Source of the DNA: UBA964 sp031382085
GTDB taxonomy: Bacteria; Pseudomonadota; Gammaproteobacteria; Steroidobacterales; Steroidobacteraceae
Direction of reading: 5' to 3'
NCBI GenBank assembly: GCA_031382085.1
Contig: JANMYM010000086.1
Location: 1-64,000 of the forward strand
DNA length: 64,000 nt
Part shown: piece after piece, positions 15,811 to 24,411 of the stretch
How positions within the stretch are numbered: position 1 is the first letter of the stretch
Layout: every line of letters starts with the position of its first letter
Made by a program: the position numbers and the translations under genes
Notes under the pieces: generated by a model
Database searches by the model: none
What the model saw: only the letters and a program-made list of their open reading frames with translations
What the model was told of the DNA's origin: nothing

Positions 15811-17796
15811 TCAGCCTGCTAACAAAACGGTTTCCGCGTGCTCCAGCGCCGCCGGCAGCCCGTAGATCACCAACACGTCGCCTTCGCGCAGCGCCATGGC
15901 GCCGTCGGGCTCACGGCCGAGGATGCCGCTGCGGCGTACCCCCGAAAAGACCACGTCGGCGCCAGCCGCCTTGACGTCCGCCAGACTGCGACCAACCGCC
16001 CAGCTCCCCGGCGGCAGCACCACCGACTTCAATTCCTCGCGGTAGCTGTGTGATTCGTCAATCGGCAGCGCGGTGTCGCGCCGGACAATACTGCGCAGCA
16101 TCGAGTAGCGATGCGCGCGAATGTCACCCACCGTTCGCACCACACGCGACATCGGCACCTGCAGCAGCAGCAGTGTCTGCGAAACCAGCATCAGACTCGC
16201 TTCGAAAGTCTCGGGCACCACTTCGGTGGCGCCGGCGCGCTTCAGCTCCTCCACCCGCGTGTCATCCTGCGTGCGGACCAGGACCGGCAGTGTCTTGTTC
16301 AGGCGCCGCACGCTGTGGACGATGGCTAACGCGGTGCTTGGATCGCTGAACGAAATGACCAGCGCGCTGGCCTTGTCGATACCCACCCCCCGCAGCACAT
16401 CCTCATCGGCCGAGTCGCCGTAGATGACCGGGTCGCCGGCCTGCCTCGCCATGACCACGCGCGCCGGATCCAGATCCATCGCCAGGTATTCAAAACCCTG
16501 CGACTCAAGCACGCGGGCCACGTTCTGGCCGACGCGGCCGAAGCCGCACAGAATGACGTGCTCGCGACGCGCCAGACCGAGCGTCGCGGCATCATCGCGC
16601 GCCAGGGATGTGCTCTCGGCGGAAGGCCCGTGCTCGCGCAACAACAGGCGCACGATGCGCTTGTTGTTTTTCAGAACGAAACTACCTAACACCATCGACA
16701 GCACTGTCGAAACCAGCAGCGGCTGCAGAATCTCGGGCGGCAACACCGAGCCTTTCAGCAGGATCGTCAGCAACGCAATGCCGAACTCGCCGCCGACCGA
16801 CAGCACAATGCCGGCGCGCACGGCTTTGAACCAGGGCACGCCAAAGACTTTCGACAACAGCGCCATCACCGCGGCGCGCAGCAGCTGGGCCGCCAGCACC
16901 AGCGCAACGATCAACAGAAATTCCCGCGACAGCAGCTCGATATCCAGCAGCAGCCCGACGGTGATGAAAAAGAGTCCGAGCAGCATTTCCTGGAATGGCC
17001 GGATCACCGCTTCCACCTGATGCCGGTATTCGGTTTCCGCCAGCATCATGCCGGCAAGAAACGCCCCCGTGGCCGAGGACAGCCCCGCGCGCTGCGACAC
17101 CCAGGCCGACGCCAGTACCACCAGCAGCACCGCCATGGTGAAAAGTTCCCGCAACCGGCTGTGTGCGATCGCATAGAAGAGCGGTCGCAGCAAATAGCGG
17201 CCGGCAAACAACACCAGCAGTAGTGCGAGCGCAGCGCCGGCCACCGACAGCGTCACCCCGGCAACTGAAAAATCGCTGTCCCGCAATGCCAGTGCCGAGG
17301 CCAGCGCGAGAAATGGCACAACCGCCAGGTCCTGAAACAGCACAACGCTGAATGCGAGCCGGCCATGGGTGCGATTGAGTTCCGCGAGTTCCCGCATTTG
17401 TTGCACCACGAGTACCGTCGAGCTCATCGCGAGCGCGCCGCCGACAGCGACCGCGGGCAGCACCGGCAGGCCGCAGGCGAGCGCCAACAAGGTGATGATG
17501 CCCGCCGTGCTGAGCACCTGCGCCGCGCCCAGGCCGAACACCTCGCGGCGCATCGCCACCATGCGCGGCCAGGAAAAATCCAGGCCTAACGTGAACAGCA
17601 GGAATACCACGCCGAGTTCGGACAGCAGCGAGGTTGTCGGCGTGTCTTCGAGAATGCCGGAGGTGTGCGGGCCCAGCAGCACTCCCACTGCGAGATAACC
17701 CAGGACTGAAGGCAGTCCCAGGCGGCGCGCCGCCATGACCACGAACAGTGCGGCCGACAGTAGAATCAGGATCTGGGCTAGCGTTCCATCGACCAT
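15811..17796 (-). CDS. CPA2-family cation:proton antiporter with RCK domain (Kef type)
   Basis: 661 residues. The first ~380 form about 12 membrane helices with CPA2 features (LGYLAVGVLLGPHTSGIL, LFTLGLDFSW, FQDLAVVPFL, LSVGGEFGIALL). From about 405 follows a Rossmann TrkA-N domain (VILCGFGRVGQNVARVL, then DPVIYGDSADEDVLR), and from about 570 a TrkA-C domain ending in REGDVLVIYG. Such proteins exchange K+ or Na+ for protons under nucleotide or glutathione control. It lies 16 bases downstream of the AgmX-like gene, so it may belong to the same transcript. Confidence 0.92.
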   Translation of the reverse strand: MVDGTLAQILILLSAALFVVMAARRLGLPSVLGYLAVGVLLGPHTSGILEDTPTTSLLSELGVVFLLFTLGLDFSWPRMVAMRREVFGLGAAQVLSTAGIITLLALACGLPVLPAVAVGGALAMSSTVLVVQQMRELAELNRTHGRLAFSVVLFQDLAVVPFLALASALALRDSDFSVAGVTLSVAGAALALLLVLFAGRYLLRPLFYAIAHSRLRELFTMAVLLVVLASAWVSQRAGLSSATGAFLAGMMLAETEYRHQVEAVIRPFQEMLLGLFFITVGLLLDIELLSREFLLIVALVLAAQLLRAAVMALLSKVFGVPWFKAVRAGIVLSVGGEFGIALLTILLKGSVLPPEILQPLLVSTVLSMVLGSFVLKNNKRIVRLLLREHGPSAESTSLARDDAATLGLARREHVILCGFGRVGQNVARVLESQGFEYLAMDLDPARVVMARQAGDPVIYGDSADEDVLRGVGIDKASALVISFSDPSTALAIVHSVRRLNKTLPVLVRTQDDTRVEELKRAGATEVVPETFEASLMLVSQTLLLLQVPMSRVVRTVGDIRAHRYSMLRSIVRRDTALPIDESHSYREELKSVVLPPGSWAVGRSLADVKAAGADVVFSGVRRSGILGREPDGAMALREGDVLVIYGLPAALEHAETVLLAG

Positions 17797-17812
17797 TCGC
17801 CCAAGAGTGCAA

Positions 17813-18709
17813 TTAAGCCGGGAAAAACTCCAGCAATTTGGTGGCAGTCATCGACGCCACATCCTTGGCTTCAAACTTGAACAACTTGACCCGCGAAACA
17901 ATCTTGGACTCAAGATCGGGATCTTTCAGTTCGCTCGAGACCACGCGACACATGGTCACGTCGCCCGACGGCGCTATGGTCAGCTCCAGCACGAGCTTGC
18001 CCTGCAACTCCGGATTCTCGCGCAGCGCGCGCGTATAGAGCGCATAGAGCGCGCCCTTGTTGCGATCGAAAACGGTCTCGATTTCCTCGCGGCTACGCGA
18101 AGCTTTGCCACTGCCGCCACGCTGCACTGCGTTACCGCGTCCGGTCAGCGACGACGGCGCGGCCACGGTGGTCGTGGTATGCGTACCGATTGCACCCGCA
18201 CCACCGCCGAAACCGCGGCTCATGGCTGAGGTGTTGATGCCGGAGCTCGCGGCGCCGACGTTCGAAGTGATCAGGCTGCGCTCGGAGCGAACATCCGGAC
18301 CCTGGTTCAGGTCTTCGGGTTTCGGTTGCTCGAAATCCTGCGGCTCGCGCAACTCGGCGAGTTCATCCTGCAAAGCTAACATACCCTTGTTGCGCACCCG
18401 CTGTTTCACATCCACTGGAGTCTTCAACTGCACCGGAGAGGGCTCGGGCTTGACTTCCGGCTTAACCTCCGGTGGCGGCGGTGGCGGGATCGGCGTTTCG
18501 ACAATCAACTTCACGACCCGTTCCGGCAAATCGGCCGGCGTGCTGCGCAGTGTATCCTGATGCGGCAACAACCCGACGATCGCGCCGAGCACCAGGAAAA
18601 TCGCGAGCGCGATTTTCTGGTTGAAACGGTATTTGCGCTCGATCTCGTTTTCGAGTGCCCACGGCAGTTCGAATTCGCGGTAATGGGGTGCCATGACGAG
18701 TGCGTTCAT
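17813..18709 (-). CDS. TonB-like energy transducer with AgmX/PglI C-terminal domain
   Basis: 298 residues from the ATG at 18709. A single membrane helix (KIALAIFLVLGAIVGLLP) near residue 40 is followed by a proline-rich periplasmic linker (PIPPPPPPEVKPEVKPEP), a Gly-rich stretch and a C-terminal domain that begins EEIETVFDRNKGALYALY and contains LVLELTIAPSGDV, the pattern of AgmX/PglI C-terminal and TonB-like domains. It would pass the energy of the TolQ/TolR-like motor to periplasmic or outer-membrane partners. It follows two ExbD-like genes. Confidence 0.82.
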   Translation of the reverse strand: MNALVMAPHYREFELPWALENEIERKYRFNQKIALAIFLVLGAIVGLLPHQDTLRSTPADLPERVVKLIVETPIPPPPPPEVKPEVKPEPSPVQLKTPVDVKQRVRNKGMLALQDELAELREPQDFEQPKPEDLNQGPDVRSERSLITSNVGAASSGINTSAMSRGFGGGAGAIGTHTTTTVAAPSSLTGRGNAVQRGGSGKASRSREEIETVFDRNKGALYALYTRALRENPELQGKLVLELTIAPSGDVTMCRVVSSELKDPDLESKIVSRVKLFKFEAKDVASMTATKLLEFFPA

Positions 18710-18722
18710 GCCAGGTCCGCCT

Positions 18723-19229
18723 TCAACCCGCACCCGGCGCGCGTTCCGCCTCGACTACGGCCAGGGACACTTTGCCGTAGCTGGCCTCGGTACAGGTGGC
18801 CATCACCTTCTTCAGGATGCGAAACGGCAGATCCTTGTCGCCCATGATGGTGATTTCGCGCGCCGCCTGATCGTCGCGCGCGGCATTGCGCAGCACCCGG
18901 TCGGCCTGGCTCGCCAGCTCTGCTTTCAGCGGCTGAATAATGGTTTCCGTATCCGGCATCGCATTCAACGTTGCGATTGGCACGACGGTCCGGCCGTTTA
19001 CCAGCACCGCAAAACGGGTCACCATGACGACGACGGTCGCGCGCGGCTTGAGCTCGGAGATCGATTGCGGGATCGCAATATTCTTGGTGTTAGGGAGGAT
19101 GTCCACATCCGCGGTATGCACCAGCAAGAACACCACCAGGATCGTCATCATGTCGATGAACGGAATCAGCGCCATGTGGTTCGGTCCATGCGAACGCTTG
19201 CGATGCCGCCGGCCACGCAACCCGCTCAT
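18723..19229 (-). CDS. ExbD/TolR-family biopolymer transporter (second copy)
   Basis: 168 residues from the ATG at 19229, which overlaps the stop of the preceding ExbD gene. A short basic N-terminus is followed by the membrane helix ALIPFIDMMTILVVFLL, in which the Asp of FIDMM is the proton-path residue of ExbD/TolR. The periplasmic part contains DKDLPFRILKKVMATC. Motors of this type combine one TolQ-like channel with two different TolR-like plugs. Confidence 0.88.
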   Translation of the reverse strand: MSGLRGRRHRKRSHGPNHMALIPFIDMMTILVVFLLVHTADVDILPNTKNIAIPQSISELKPRATVVVMVTRFAVLVNGRTVVPIATLNAMPDTETIIQPLKAELASQADRVLRNAARDDQAAREITIMGDKDLPFRILKKVMATCTEASYGKVSLAVVEAERAPGAG

Positions 19230-19789
19230 GGCCGCGCTCCGGGCGCCGCTGGCGCCGGCGGCGTCCCAGACGCCGCAGCCCCGGTCAAGGGCGCGTCGCC
19301 GACTGAAATCTGCGGGAACAGTTCGTACTTGGTCCACTGACCGTCATCGATCGTGAACAAGCGCGTGGTGTCCATCACCTGCACCAGCGTGTCGTACGGC
19401 ACCTCGGGCTCCATCAGCACGCTGGATTCGGTCTTGGTCGGAAAACGTGTCTTGACCGCGCGCAGGAACAGCGACAAGGTCTTCAGATCGTAGCCCTCGG
19501 CCGTGTTAGGCAGCGTGCGCAGGATGCCGGTGCGCTTGTCCGCCACTTCGATGCGGTCCGGACGCACGATGACTTCCAGCTGCAGCCCCTCCGGCAATTC
19601 CGGCGACGAACTGTTAGGTGCGGGCAGGTTCAATTCCAAAATATTGGTCTTGGAGAAGACCGCGGTGAAAATCAGGAAGAACACCAGGATCACCATCATG
19701 TCGATCATCGGCACGATGTTCAGATCGTTCTTACCACGCAGGCGTGCGTGATTGCGCAAGGCTCGGCGCGCGAGTATTGAACTGCTCAT
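19226..19789 (-). CDS. ExbD/TolR-family biopolymer transporter (first copy)
   Basis: 187 residues. RGKNDLNIVPMIDMMVILVFFLIF gives the single helix (split here: NIVPMIDMM then VILVFFLIF) with the essential Asp; the periplasmic domain contains LEVIVRPDRIEV and VPYDTLVQVMDTTRL, usual for ExbD. The C-terminus is Ala/Pro-rich, like that of its TolQ-type partner, and may be flexible. It starts 42 bases after the TolQ-like gene. Confidence 0.9.
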   Translation of the reverse strand: MSSSILARRALRNHARLRGKNDLNIVPMIDMMVILVFFLIFTAVFSKTNILELNLPAPNSSSPELPEGLQLEVIVRPDRIEVADKRTGILRTLPNTAEGYDLKTLSLFLRAVKTRFPTKTESSVLMEPEVPYDTLVQVMDTTRLFTIDDGQWTKYELFPQISVGDAPLTGAAASGTPPAPAAPGARP

Positions 19790-19831
19790 CTGGCTACTTG
19801 CAGCTGCTGGCTATAGGCCCGCGACAACCGC

Positions 19832-20545
19832 TCAGGCGCCAGCCGGCCGTGGTGCCGCAGGCCGAGGCGCAGGGGCCGCAGGCGGCGCCGCTGGCGCCGG
19901 CGCAACTGCGTCATCGCGCCGCTCGGTGATCGAATTCAGGAACTTGACAACAGCAATTTCCAGGCTGTCGATCAGCGCGGTTGTTTTGCCCTCAAGGTAC
20001 ATGTGCGACAACAGCAAAGTGATCGCGACGAACAGACCCGAAGCGGTGTTGTTCATCGCGACCGAGATGGCGGCCGCGAGCAAGCTGGCTTTCTCGGCGG
20101 GATTCGCCTGCGCGACCGCCTGGAAGGCGCCGATCAGACCCATCACGGTACCGAGCAGACCGATCAACAGTCCGATGTTAGCCAGCGACGCCAGGTAGTG
20201 GGTGCGCTTTTCAAGCTGCGGTACCACTTCGAGCAGGCTTTCTTCCATGGCCTGTTGGATGGCGTCGCGGTTGCGCGCCGAAGAAATACGCGACAGGCCG
20301 TACTTCAGCATGGTGGCAATATGTGACGAGGATTCGCCCGCCATGGCCGCGGCCTTGCGGAAATTGCCGGCCTGCAGCACGGGCGTGATTTCGTCCCACA
20401 AGTCCCGATTACGCGAGGTTTCGCGGGTCAGGTAGATGAAGCGTTCGATCGAAATGACCACGCCCACCACAAAGATAAGGGCCAATGGGTAGAGGAAAAA
20501 ACCCCCATCCTGGAAAAAGTTGATGGCTTTCTGTAAAAAATCCAC
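19832..20545 (-). CDS. MotA/TolQ/ExbB proton channel protein
   Basis: 237 residues with three membrane helices: one near the N-terminus (FLYPLALIFVVGVVISIERF), then a cytoplasmic domain, and two helices at ANIGLLIGLLGTVMGLIGAF and LLAAAISVAMNNTASGLFVA (shown as separate parts), with the family patterns GLLGTVxGLIGAF and TAxGLxVAI. With the two TolR-like proteins it would form a proton-driven inner-membrane motor. The C-terminus is an unusual Ala/Pro tail of about 30 residues. Confidence 0.92.
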   Translation of the reverse strand: MDFLQKAINFFQDGGFFLYPLALIFVVGVVISIERFIYLTRETSRNRDLWDEITPVLQAGNFRKAAAMAGESSSHIATMLKYGLSRISSARNRDAIQQAMEESLLEVVPQLEKRTHYLASLANIGLLIGLLGTVMGLIGAFQAVAQANPAEKASLLAAAISVAMNNTASGLFVAITLLLSHMYLEGKTTALIDSLEIAVVKFLNSITERRDDAVAPAPAAPPAAPAPRPAAPRPAGA

Positions 20546-20608
20546 GGCGGTTTACTCCTCATTAACGACCACTCAAGTTTGAACGAGACCTCAAAGGCAT
20601 TCCAAGAC

Positions 20609-21208
20609 TCAGCTCTCAGGCTTCGGCTCTGGCGCCGGCTGGGATGTGCCGGCGGGCACGGTCGCCGCCCCCGGACTTTCCGCCCCCGGACTTTCCGCCC
20701 CCGGACTTTCCGCCCCCGGACTGGCCGCCCCTGAACCGGTGGCCGGGGTGGCTGCCGGAACCGGTGCCGGAGCGGGCTTTTCGCCTGCTGTCTGCAGGGC
20801 GTTGAAATAACGGTTCTCGCGACGAAAAACGTCGCGGTCAACGGGTGTCAGCACCTCGTCCAGCAGGCTGTTAAGCGGCCGGCCGGCCAAGTCGCCGAGC
20901 TCGGGGCGCTTCCAGGGGACGATATACAGCACCTTGGGCAATTCCCGGTTACCGGTAATTTGGGTGGTGTCGAGATCGATACGATCGGTGCTGGCACGCG
21001 TGCCAGCACCGCGCGCGGCGCCTTTTGCCGGCGCGCGCTGCGCTGGGGCCGAGGTATTCACACGCGGCTCAATTTCAGCGGCGGCCGGCGCCTGGGTCGC
21101 AGGCGCGGCAGCGGGTGCGGGTGCGGGCTGGGTCTGCGCAATAGCGGCGCCGGCTAACAAATGAGCCGCGCACGCCTGCCACAACAGGGCGCGAATGCGT
21201 TGTTTCAT
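20609..21208 (-). CDS. secreted Ala/Pro-rich protein of the motor operon
   Basis: 199 residues with a signal peptide (LLWQACAAHLLAGAAIAQ) and low-complexity Ala/Pro text at both ends. The only ordered-looking part is about residues 76-140 (DRIDLDTTQITGNRELP, VLYIVPWKRPELGD, LTPVDRDVFRRENRYF). It is probably periplasmic or outer-membrane associated, between the giant TPR gene and the TolQ-like gene with short spacings, so an accessory of the motor is likely. The C-terminal tail carries a pentapeptide repeat from a 15-base DNA repeat. Confidence 0.72.
   Translation of the reverse strand: MKQRIRALLWQACAAHLLAGAAIAQTQPAPAPAAAPATQAPAAAEIEPRVNTSAPAQRAPAKGAARGAGTRASTDRIDLDTTQITGNRELPKVLYIVPWKRPELGDLAGRPLNSLLDEVLTPVDRDVFRRENRYFNALQTAGEKPAPAPVPAATPATGSGAASPGAESPGAESPGAESPGAATVPAGTSQPAPEPKPES
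20666..20725. repeat. 15-base tandem repeat, four copies
   Basis: The unit CGCCCCCGGACTTTC is repeated at 20666, 20681, 20696 and (last three bases changed to GGC) 20711. It keeps the frame and encodes SPGAE-type repeats in the secreted motor-operon protein. Copy number is likely to vary between strains. Confidence 0.85.
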
Positions 21209-24200
21209 GCACCACCTCCGGGCGGCTCTGCGGGTGCCGGCTTAGCCAGCTTTGCAAGCCGCTGTTTTAGTTCCGCGATCCAGCCGGATACGGGCTTTTC
21301 CTCGCCTGTCAGGGCGCGATAGCGCTCGAAGGCAGCCAGGGCCGCCGCCGGATCGTCGAGAAACAAGTCAAGCAACACGCCTAGATTACGCTGAGCGGGC
21401 GCATATGTCGCGTCCAGCGCGACTGCTTTTTCGTAAGCCACGCGGGCATCGGCAAATTTGCCCTGCAGGCGCTGTACGTATCCCAGCTCCGCGAACACCA
21501 GCAGGTCGCTGGCGCTACCGTCGATCTTCTTTGTTAGCAATTCCTCGGCACGGGGGAGATCACCACCTTGCCGCGCCGCGGTCGCCGCAGCTAACACCGG
21601 GGCGGTCACGATTTGTTCGGTCTTGGCGTAGCGGCCGGGCTTGAGTTCCGCCAACGCGGTGAAACTGGCTCTGATCGAATCGTCCCACAGTCCTTCACGG
21701 ACCCGCGCGACGTTGACCTCATGGATGCCGATCGCCTGTTCTTCAAAGGGAAACGCCTGCTCCTCGAGCAGCGTGTCGTACTGTTCGCGTTCGTCCTTAT
21801 TGAGCTTGCGCGGGCGCTCGGACTTCATGATGTCCTTGCCCAGCTGCCGATAGAGTTCGGCGGTCTCGTAGGTCGCGGCCGTGGTCACTTCCGCGACGCG
21901 ATATTCCATGACGGTTCGGTAGGCATTGCGCGCAGCCTCGAGTGCCTTGCGCTTGGCTGCCAGACTCTTCTTGAGTGGGGCCACCAGCTTGATGGCCCGA
22001 AACGCGTCGCGCGTCGGGACGCTGAGCGCCAACTGCGCCCGCGCGGCTAACAATCGCGACCGGTCGGTGCGGGTATCGCCGGCGGCGGCATCCGCCTTGA
22101 TGATTTCCTTTTGCCAGAACGTCAGGCGGGCAGCGTTGCCGGCTTGCGCCGCAATATCGGCCAGGCGCTGGCGCGATTCGATCGCAGCGGCAAACGGGAT
22201 CGGGTATTGCGCGACGTAACGCTCCAGCACATTCACGGTACGGGCTGTATTGCCGGCTTTTTCGTAGTTGTCGGCCGCGGACGCGAGCGCCTCGCGCCGC
22301 AGATCCGCGGACTCCGCGCTGTTAGCAGCGATACGTTCAAATTCGACAGCGGCGTCGCCCGGCCGGCCGGCCTCGACAAAGACGACGGCCAGTTTGCGCG
22401 TTACGTCGGACTGCAGCTGACTCAGGGGCCAATTGCGCCGGAAGCCCTCCAGCACACCGATAGCGCGATCCCACTGCTTGAGCGTAATCAGCTGCGCCGC
22501 CGCATCGTATTCGGCGGTGGTTCGCACCGGAGAATCGGGCGCGAGCTGCGCGACGCGCAAGAAATCATCGACTGCGCCGGCGCCGTCGCCCGCGCTACGC
22601 TTGGCCTCGCCCTGCTTGTACACGGCCGCAGCCAGGCGTTCGGTCAGATCCTTGCGCAGCGGGTCGCCCGACGGCACCAGCTCACGCGCCCGGACAAATG
22701 CCTGTTCCGCTGGCGCGAATTGCCCAAGATCGAATTTCGATTGCGCAATCACGGTCCACGCGATGCGTTGCTTGGGCACATCCACGACCGGCTGGTGATC
22801 CAGCACCGCCTGCGCAATTTCAATCGCGCGTGGCAGGTCGCCCTGATTGAAGATGTCCTGCGCCGCCCGGGTCAGCACGCCGCCGCTGTCCGGATGTTCC
22901 GGAAAGTTTTTCGCGAAACGCACGCCGGCATTGATCGAAAGGCGATGCCATTCAGTCCGGGGATCGCCGCTCAGACCGGCTTCGTGCTTGTCGTAAGCGG
23001 CCAGGGAGGCATAGGCGGCGGCAGCGGACTTGGCGTTACGCGGGTAGTCATAGGCGGTGCGTTGGTATTCTTCGGCTGCCGCGGCAAACTGTTGGCTCTC
23101 GAACAGCGTCTCTGCTAAAAGATAATTGGTTGCGGCGGAATCATCGGCATCGGGAAAGGACCGCAGGTAATCGCGATACCAGCGCGCGGCCTGTTCATAG
23201 TCGCCAACCTTTTTCGAGGTCTGGGCGGTCGAGTGGTACCAGGTCGCGACGTCCTTCAAACTGACCCGCAGCGCAGCTTCGATCGCCGGGTACTTGCCGC
23301 GTTCACGCCCCTGCCAGAATGCGCTGCTGAAATTGTAGCGCTCGACGAAATCGCGCTTGCCATCCAGCACCAGTTGCCCGAAACCGCCCTTGCCATACGC
23401 CTCGATCGCCCGCATCGCGAGGCCCGGCGCATATTCGCTGTTAGGTTCCTTGGCGACATAAGCGCGGTACGACGCCGCGGCATCCTGCCAGCGCTGTTTC
23501 TCCACGAACAGGTCGCCGAGGCGCGAATAAAGCAGGTGCGCATACGCCGGCCGCTCGCCCCTGGCCAGGTAAGTTTCCAGCGACGCGGCGCCGTCCAGAT
23601 AGGAGAACGTGATGCTGCTGACACGCAGCGTGTCTTCGACCAGTTCCGTTTCCGGCCTGCTGAGACTTTTCTCGGGACGCAGCCTGCGTTTGTTAGCAGA
23701 TTCGAGCAACAGCGAATCCAGCACCCCCATGAAAGACGGCAACGAGTCCTCGTTCAAGCCCTGCTTGAACAGCGCCCAGCCGTGCTTGTAGAGACTCTGA
23801 TTGTAAAACTGACCTTTTGCGCCGCGCGCGATGACCCGCTCATAGGACCGCTGCGCATCCGGCCAGCGGCGTGCGGAAAACAGGATTTCGCCGCGCCGGA
23901 AATCGACCTCGGGCATCAGTACGGCGTTAGGATAACGGCTAACGATGCGCTCCAGCGTTGCCAGCGCAAGATCGCTCTGCGCGGTCGTCTCGTAGGCACG
24001 CGCCAGCTGATACAGCACCTCATCGTTGCGCGGGTAGTCGGGATAGGCCTTGAGCAGCAGCGTGTACAGCCGGATGGCTTCGGCGCCCTGGATATCGAGC
24101 GATGAGACCTCTTTTTCCATGCGCTCAAGTTCGCCAGCTTCCAGATTCAGGTCGCCCAGGCGGCGTAGCGCTTCGACGCGCAGCTTTGGATCGGTTTTCT

Positions 24201-24411
24201 GCAGCTCGAGGAATTTGCGGTAGTTTTCCATTGCGCGTGCGGCGCTCGCATCGACGCGGGACTCACGGCGAATCTCGATGCTGGGCGGCTTCAGGTCGCC
24301 CAGGGTCTGCGGTTTGGGTTTGTCGCGAGCCAGTGCGCTGCCGCACGCCACCAGGGCGCCGCCCACGGCGACGGAACCTAACAAAACCGGCCAGCGGCGT
24401 GCGCGCTTCAT
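21205..24411 (-). CDS. giant TPR lipoprotein of the motor operon
   Basis: 1068 residues with a signal sequence that ends in a plausible lipobox (LVACGS), so probably an envelope lipoprotein. The rest is almost wholly helical tetratricopeptide-type repeats, for example ALRRLGDLNLEAGELE, EVLYQLARAYETTAQSDLAL and GYVQRLQGKFADARVAYEKAVALD. Large TPR proteins of this kind accompany AgmX/TolQ/TolR genes in myxobacterial Agl/Pgl systems and related clusters, where they are thought to bridge the motor to the outer membrane. Its ATG overlaps the stop of the other TPR gene. Confidence 0.85.
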   Translation of the reverse strand: MKRARRWPVLLGSVAVGGALVACGSALARDKPKPQTLGDLKPPSIEIRRESRVDASAARAMENYRKFLELQKTDPKLRVEALRRLGDLNLEAGELERMEKEVSSLDIQGAEAIRLYTLLLKAYPDYPRNDEVLYQLARAYETTAQSDLALATLERIVSRYPNAVLMPEVDFRRGEILFSARRWPDAQRSYERVIARGAKGQFYNQSLYKHGWALFKQGLNEDSLPSFMGVLDSLLLESANKRRLRPEKSLSRPETELVEDTLRVSSITFSYLDGAASLETYLARGERPAYAHLLYSRLGDLFVEKQRWQDAAASYRAYVAKEPNSEYAPGLAMRAIEAYGKGGFGQLVLDGKRDFVERYNFSSAFWQGRERGKYPAIEAALRVSLKDVATWYHSTAQTSKKVGDYEQAARWYRDYLRSFPDADDSAATNYLLAETLFESQQFAAAAEEYQRTAYDYPRNAKSAAAAYASLAAYDKHEAGLSGDPRTEWHRLSINAGVRFAKNFPEHPDSGGVLTRAAQDIFNQGDLPRAIEIAQAVLDHQPVVDVPKQRIAWTVIAQSKFDLGQFAPAEQAFVRARELVPSGDPLRKDLTERLAAAVYKQGEAKRSAGDGAGAVDDFLRVAQLAPDSPVRTTAEYDAAAQLITLKQWDRAIGVLEGFRRNWPLSQLQSDVTRKLAVVFVEAGRPGDAAVEFERIAANSAESADLRREALASAADNYEKAGNTARTVNVLERYVAQYPIPFAAAIESRQRLADIAAQAGNAARLTFWQKEIIKADAAAGDTRTDRSRLLAARAQLALSVPTRDAFRAIKLVAPLKKSLAAKRKALEAARNAYRTVMEYRVAEVTTAATYETAELYRQLGKDIMKSERPRKLNKDEREQYDTLLEEQAFPFEEQAIGIHEVNVARVREGLWDDSIRASFTALAELKPGRYAKTEQIVTAPVLAAATAARQGGDLPRAEELLTKKIDGSASDLLVFAELGYVQRLQGKFADARVAYEKAVALDATYAPAQRNLGVLLDLFLDDPAAALAAFERYRALTGEEKPVSGWIAELKQRLAKLAKPAPAEPPGGGA

